The notes under the pieces were generated by a model. It saw nothing but the letters and a program-made list of their open reading frames with translations, had not been told where the DNA came from and searched no databases. Positions 45,041 through 49,337 of a stretch of DNA of 49,337 bases are shown here, in pieces. Position 1 is the stretch's first letter. Each line of letters opens with the position of its first letter. The stretch comes from [Flexibacter] sp. ATCC 35208 (lineage in GTDB: Bacteria > Bacteroidota > Bacteroidia > Chitinophagales > Chitinophagaceae): NCBI RefSeq assembly GCF_001975825.1, contig NZ_MTKN01000062.1:1-49337 (forward strand), given 5' to 3'. The translations under genes and the position numbers were made by a program.

Positions 45041-45077
45041 ATTAGTTTAGTGTAGAAATCAAAATTAGTTTAGTGTA
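45041..45077 (+). promoter_or_regulatory. tandem 23-bp promoter-like repeat
   Basis: The sequence attagtttagtgta occurs at 45041-45054 and again at 45064-45077, shortly before the gene at 45097. The core tagtttag differs by one base from the TAnnTTTG element. A third ttagtttag lies at 45773 inside another inverted repeat. Either tandem promoters or operator sites. Confidence 0.35.
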
Positions 45078-45096
45078 AGAAATTAAACTTGCCAGC

Positions 45097-45645
45097 ATGC
45101 ACAAAGACCTTATTCGGATATTTGAAGCCCAGGCCCCCAACGAATTATCTCATTTCTTTTACGACAATGCCATCGCCATAGACCAGCTGATTCAGCAGTA
45201 CGATGCGTGGAACCTGGAAAACACCCGTCAACAGATACACCGTATTCGTGAAATCAAAAAAGGTATTCGCCAGCGCACAGCCGATCATGGCTGGACGGAT
45301 ATTGACGGATTGGATATTTGTTATCAGTTTACCAGGCCGGACGTACCTTCTATCAACATAGAAGCAGGGTTCATAGTTACGCGTACACAACCTGCGGGAG
45401 AGTTTGTCATCAATGTAACCACAACCGGTATAAAGGCGTGGAATCATTACGAAGACAAGCTGCTGCAGGAGTATACTACTTTTGAGCCTGTGATCGCCAT
45501 GCAGAAGACGGTATTGCGGGTAGCGACTATTGGGGGAGATCAACACGATAAGATGGTGGATACACTTCAACAGGTATACGATTTTTTACATACATTGTGT
45601 GTTCAGGCACAGGTACACAAGGTGACAGTGCCCGGCTTATCTTAA
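45097..45645 (+). CDS. unrecognised protein
   Basis: A 182-residue soluble-looking protein, mainly helical at the ends with a central beta segment (GFIVTRTQPAGEFVINVTT). No signal or motif is recognised. It lies alone between divergent and same-strand neighbours and has its own promoter-like repeats. Confidence 0.6.
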   Translation: MHKDLIRIFEAQAPNELSHFFYDNAIAIDQLIQQYDAWNLENTRQQIHRIREIKKGIRQRTADHGWTDIDGLDICYQFTRPDVPSINIEAGFIVTRTQPAGEFVINVTTTGIKAWNHYEDKLLQEYTTFEPVIAMQKTVLRVATIGGDQHDKMVDTLQQVYDFLHTLCVQAQVHKVTVPGLS

Positions 45646-46042
45646 TAATAATCAACTAATTAACATCTACTTTTACATCGGCCCCCCCTTACTCACCAAG
45701 CAGTCTTAAGTTATCATTTTTATCTTTTTTGTTTCATTAACAAGTCATTAACCACTTACCCCAATCATTTTGTTAGTTTAGCAAAATGCTGGTCAATGCA
45801 TGTAAGAAAGGTAGTCATTAGAAGGCATAGATAACTAACTATTCCGGTATTGGAACATACTATTTGCTGTAATGGAGCGTCTTAAACCCCCAACAGTTTG
45901 AATACCTGGCATTGTTCAAACCCGGCTGACACACTACCTGGCAATTTGATCATCATATTCATGTTTCATATTTCATGTTTCATGTGAAAGTGTTAACTAC
46001 CATTTAAGGTGTAAACAAAATCGCCGTTAAAAAAACACGATT
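45646..46042. other. intergenic spacer with a small inverted repeat
   Basis: About 400 bases before the third AraC gene. A perfect 7-bp inverted repeat with 9-nt loop (cattttg ttagtttag caaaatg, 45766-45788) lies in it and may be an operator. Near 45955-45985 there is a short tcatgttt/tcatattt repeat. No gene was seen. Confidence 0.5.
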
Positions 46043-47047
46043 ATGTACCCAGTATTGCACGACGAAAATAAGCTGCTTTTAATTGACCGGTTCATTACCG
46101 AATATGTTCATGCTGGTCATGTGCCGACGGAGTATTTACAATTGGTAATTCCGAGCGGAGGGCTGTATTTTGAGTCGGATAATGACTTTGATATGTTATC
46201 TCAGCATATGCAGCTGGGTTATTTTTCAGTGTGGTTACATGATATATTTGCGAAGAAAGATATTGTTCTTTGTCCATATTCTCCCTATCATTTGTGGGCG
46301 TTGCATTTTATGTATGAGGATACATTGCGGGCGGAAACGATCACTATACCGGAGTTTATGTTGGAAGAGCGGCAGTGTAATTTATTCAATCTTTACTCAG
46401 AGATGCACCGGGTGCCCATGAAAGCGGGGCAGAAGGTATTATCGTTTCATATCAATATCATGCCGGCGAATATCCCGAAGCTGGTGCAGCAGTATCCGGG
46501 GTTGTATAATCTGGCGAATAAGCGGTTGGAGAAGATCAGTGGCGTGATTAATGACAGGCCTTACCGGATAAATGCCGTGTGTAACTATCTTGTTCAGCAT
46601 ATATTATCTTGTAAGTATGTAGAGGAGATGGCGCAGTATTATATGCATAGGTGTTGTGTGGATTTGTTTTTAAACTTCGCCTTGCAGGATGCCACGCCAC
46701 CGCCATCGTTACAGTTGTTTACGCCGATACAGACGGTGATGTTGCACCAGGTGTTTAATTATGTGACCACGAACCCGCATATGAGGCATAGTGTAGCGGA
46801 ACTGGCGAATATGTTTAATATGCCGGGGGCGCAGTTGGCACAGGGGTTCAGACATAATTTTTGTATAGGGATCACGCCGTTTATTAATATGGTGAGGATG
46901 ATGCATATATATGATAGTATCATGCAGAAGTCGCTTACCTTGGGGATGATAGCGGCGTCGACGGGGTATAGGAATGCAATAGATATGTTGAAAGAGGTGG
47001 ATGCGTACTATGAGTGTAATGTGATGCTGATGCGAAGAGAGCAGTAG
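46043..47047 (+). CDS. divergent AraC-type regulator
   Basis: A 334-residue protein. The C-terminal 90 residues have an AraC-like pair of helix-turn-helix units (VAELANMFNMPGAQLAQGF and LGMIAASTGYRNAIDMLKEV). Compared with standard family members the second HTH is degenerate, so DNA recognition may differ. The N-terminal 230 residues have no recognised sensing domain. Confidence 0.7.
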   Translation: MYPVLHDENKLLLIDRFITEYVHAGHVPTEYLQLVIPSGGLYFESDNDFDMLSQHMQLGYFSVWLHDIFAKKDIVLCPYSPYHLWALHFMYEDTLRAETITIPEFMLEERQCNLFNLYSEMHRVPMKAGQKVLSFHINIMPANIPKLVQQYPGLYNLANKRLEKISGVINDRPYRINAVCNYLVQHILSCKYVEEMAQYYMHRCCVDLFLNFALQDATPPPSLQLFTPIQTVMLHQVFNYVTTNPHMRHSVAELANMFNMPGAQLAQGFRHNFCIGITPFINMVRMMHIYDSIMQKSLTLGMIAASTGYRNAIDMLKEVDAYYECNVMLMRREQ

Positions 47048-47146
47048 GAGATGCTTGATGGTATTGGGTTTTATCAGATTGATCGTATGATGATTTTTTG
47101 GTTTGCTTATTCATTTCTTCTAATTTTATAGAATAAACAAGCCAAA

Positions 47147-47770
47147 ATGGAGATCATTGATATAGAAACAAAGCTCGCCAACGACCCGGCATTCCGCAGC
47201 TGGGCCAGTCAGATCTTAATAAAATTTGTTAATCCCCCAGTGGGTGACGAAGCCGATGGATTGCACAAAGTGATCACCGACTACACTTACGCACTCGATA
47301 TTCTTGATCAATACGATCACCGTACCCTTACTATAAGTGGTATACATACCACCGCTTCTTTTGTGGCCACCTACGACTCCGCCATGAACGCCATCAAAGG
47401 CCTGCGTGACAAATTCGGCGGCAGCAGCCTCTTTGGCAATGAAAAAGACGACTCTTTTAAAGGCTCTATCGCCAATATTTACCAATCTTTCGGAGGAAAC
47501 GACCTCTACCCCAGTATAGAAGAAAAAGCCGCGCATTTGCTTTATTTCGTCGTAAAAAACCATTCATTTTCCGATGGAAATAAACGTATTGCAGCCTTTC
47601 TCTTTGTATGGTTCTTAGAAAAAAACGGCATCCTTTACCGGACTGACGGTTCTAAAAGAATTGCAGACAATGCCCTGGTTGCACTCACACTAATGATAGC
47701 AGAAAGCAAACCGGATGAAAAAGATATCATGGCCCAGGTCGTCGTAAATCTGATCAATGAATATAATTAA
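47147..47770 (+). CDS. Fic/Doc-family protein
   Basis: A 207-residue protein. The catalytic motif is HSFSDGNKRIAAFLF (H139-x-F-x-D143-G-N-K-R147). Lysine where AMPylating Fic enzymes have glycine recalls Doc, which phosphorylates EF-Tu instead. An FRSWASQIL segment in the N-terminus resembles RhuM-type proteins. No separate antitoxin gene is visible. It ends in a clear hairpin, so it is monocistronic. Toxin or modification enzyme; the target is unknown. Confidence 0.85.
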   Translation: MEIIDIETKLANDPAFRSWASQILIKFVNPPVGDEADGLHKVITDYTYALDILDQYDHRTLTISGIHTTASFVATYDSAMNAIKGLRDKFGGSSLFGNEKDDSFKGSIANIYQSFGGNDLYPSIEEKAAHLLYFVVKNHSFSDGNKRIAAFLFVWFLEKNGILYRTDGSKRIADNALVALTLMIAESKPDEKDIMAQVVVNLINEYN

Positions 47771-47774
47771 ATTA

Positions 47775-47794
47775 GCCGGGCAAGAATGCCCGGC
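47775..47794 (+). terminator. hairpin terminator after the Fic/Doc gene
   Basis: A perfect 8-bp GC-rich stem (gccgggca / tgcccggc) with loop agaa, 5 bases after the stop. No T-run follows. Confidence 0.6.
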
Positions 47795-48115
47795 CATATG
47801 GATATAGACTAAAAAATTCAATCAATGTGCAATGCTAGACTTTTGTTCTCAGAATTCGGTTAATGCGGAGTTAATGATCTCATATTTTTCCCTTTTACTC
47901 ATATTATTTATTATTCGTAAATAATTGTTGTTCATACGAATCCTTACCAGCACGCCATCTCTCTACTGCTACTTAGGAAAAAATGAACGAAATGAACAGG
48001 CCGTATGATTGATATTTTCATATATTGCATTTACTATCAGGATCACCTATACCTGATAACCTCCAAATAACTATGAATAAAATTTACTATTGTTAACCAT
48101 TAGCACTAGCACATT
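47795..48115. other. intergenic spacer
   Basis: About 320 AT-rich bases upstream of the last gene. No open frame, RNA gene or clear regulatory motif was recognised. Confidence 0.5.
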
Positions 48116-49321
48116 ATGAAAACTCCCTTGAACCCGCTGAATCAGCTGGTAGAAAGCCTGCAATTCCTTAAACAGCCCGAGGACAATATTACACCGTATG
48201 AACTGATCGCTACCATACACCAGGGTACCATCAATGCCATCAGTCATCTGAAAGCAGCACTCGAAACATGCCGGTTAAACGGGCTGCATGAACAGGCCAT
48301 GCAACGTTACATCCTCATTTGTCAGCAAAGGCTGTGTACCGTGATTGCTGAATTGCCGACATCCTGGTTGAATACAGAACTATCATCATCACATACCATA
48401 CAGGAAAACACGGCCCTGTTACGTGCGGATATTTGTTTTCAGCTGGATGAATTCCTGGTTTACCTGAGGGATACGTTTCCTCAATATTTCAACCGGTTGC
48501 TACCGTTACCGAATATTCACAGGGAAATCATCAGACAACAATTGCTACCCGGGATACCGCTGATTAAAAGGTGGTTTGAGATAACGGATGATAGCTGCCA
48601 TGACCTGCAGAATTTGATTATGCAGTTGTTTGATCAATTGGATCCGGCATTGCCTTATCAATTGAATGATGCGAAACTGCATTTTTTAGTACAGCTACAC
48701 CAGCATTTACTACGCCTACTGGAACAGGAGAATTATAATTTACAACATCACCAGTTGCAGTATGTGTTATTTTGCCTGAACTGTAATACCACTGATTTTT
48801 ATCACTATTGTACGACCTGGTTGACAAGGCAAATGCATCTGGCGAATTCATTCGAAGAGCAGATGAAGCTGTTGAAAGAGACGTATAGTGATATGCAGCA
48901 GTTGCAGCTTCGCTCAGGGCAGGCTTATTGTCCGGATGCACCGGCTATCAGGGATCTATTGCAGGAATGGCTGTTTGTAGAGATCAATTTTCTGGAACGG
49001 AAAATGCAGGAGGAGCCGGGGGGATTGATAATACCAGAGAAGATCCGGACGAATATGTCCGTGTCGATGATGGCGCTGATAGTAAGGTTGCTAAGAGCGA
49101 TGGGGCAGCTGTCGCATAAGCATGCAGAGGAAGTGTTTCGGTTATTGCCGAAGTACTTTTCAGCGAGGAGGAATGAGCCGTTTACGGAGAGTATTTTTAG
49201 GGCGAAGTATAAGGAGGTGACGAATAGTACATTGAATAGGATAGCAGGGATAGGGCAGGAGTTGTTGAAGATGATAAAACCGGAAGAACGGCCAAGGAGA
49301 ACGAGACGATCGTCTTTATGA
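48116..49321 (+). CDS. unrecognised helical protein
   Basis: A 401-residue protein, mostly helical, with many leucine, glutamine and histidine residues (LVQLHQHLLRLLEQEN). The end (KIRTNMSVSMMALIVRLLRA, then SARRNEPFTESIFRAKY) resembles C-terminal parts of helical proteins of unknown function common in Bacteroidota. It has no signal peptide or membrane helix. The stop lies within the window, 17 bases from the right edge. Confidence 0.65.
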   Translation: MKTPLNPLNQLVESLQFLKQPEDNITPYELIATIHQGTINAISHLKAALETCRLNGLHEQAMQRYILICQQRLCTVIAELPTSWLNTELSSSHTIQENTALLRADICFQLDEFLVYLRDTFPQYFNRLLPLPNIHREIIRQQLLPGIPLIKRWFEITDDSCHDLQNLIMQLFDQLDPALPYQLNDAKLHFLVQLHQHLLRLLEQENYNLQHHQLQYVLFCLNCNTTDFYHYCTTWLTRQMHLANSFEEQMKLLKETYSDMQQLQLRSGQAYCPDAPAIRDLLQEWLFVEINFLERKMQEEPGGLIIPEKIRTNMSVSMMALIVRLLRAMGQLSHKHAEEVFRLLPKYFSARRNEPFTESIFRAKYKEVTNSTLNRIAGIGQELLKMIKPEERPRRTRRSSL

Positions 49322-49337
49322 TGAAGTTGTTTACACT

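Overview
The window looks like a chromosomal segment of a Bacteroidota bacterium, most likely a Chitinophaga-like member of the Chitinophagaceae. The signs are a TAnnTTTG-type promoter element, weak ribosome binding sites, an alpha-L-rhamnosidase with a signal peptide, MacB/FtsX-type permeases, a GMC/gluconate-dehydrogenase-subunit-3 pair, an RNase H with an N-terminal hybrid-binding domain, and several AraC regulators. No rRNA, complete tRNA or CRISPR array was seen.

Bases 1-18100 are AT-rich and form a defence island. A transglutaminase-like gene with a probable 5' frameshift is followed by a repeat-rich, IS21-like element end. That end abuts a broken PD-(D/E)xK-type nuclease gene. Next is a 1655-residue GHKL-ATPase protein with a NOV_C/DUF3883 C-terminus, flanked by two diverged copies of the same 80-base nuclease-gene tail. 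A complete Wadjet operon on the minus strand (jetA-jetB-jetC-jetD, overlapping frames) follows. The island ends with an RNase H, an ApeA-like protein with an RNALLH HEPN motif, and an HNH endonuclease with a DUF3427-like sensor domain.

Bases 18100-32400 hold an ABC-type MacB/FtsX permease, then a minus-strand cluster centred on a LodA/GoxA-type cysteine tryptophylquinone oxidase. In order of transcription it contains a ferritin-like protein, the LodA-like oxidase, a radical SAM/SPASM enzyme, a LodB-like flavoprotein and possibly a 50-residue peptide. LodB-type flavoproteins mature the quinone cofactor; a radical SAM/SPASM enzyme in the same operon recalls quinohemoprotein amine dehydrogenase maturation and is the most interesting biochemistry here. 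A GH78 alpha-L-rhamnosidase and an acyl-CoA dehydrogenase follow on the plus strand.

Bases 32400-49337 are mixed: a small charged protein with a long leader, a zeta-toxin-like kinase with a small basic partner, a short-chain dehydrogenase, three AraC-type regulators, an aldo/keto reductase, GMC oxidoreductase with its subunit 3, a polytopic membrane protein, a Fic/Doc protein and several unrecognised proteins.

The most unusual feature at larger scale is a set of six tandem arrays between 21.3 and 38.8 kb. Units of 33, 56/57, 69, 77/78 and 108 bp are made from the ends of the neighbouring genes, often still carrying the C-terminal peptide and stop codon, or the start codon. They sit mostly between same-strand gene pairs, and at two junctions the sequence suggests that the two genes once overlapped. 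A sixth array, of 18 bp, lies in frame inside the LodB-like gene.
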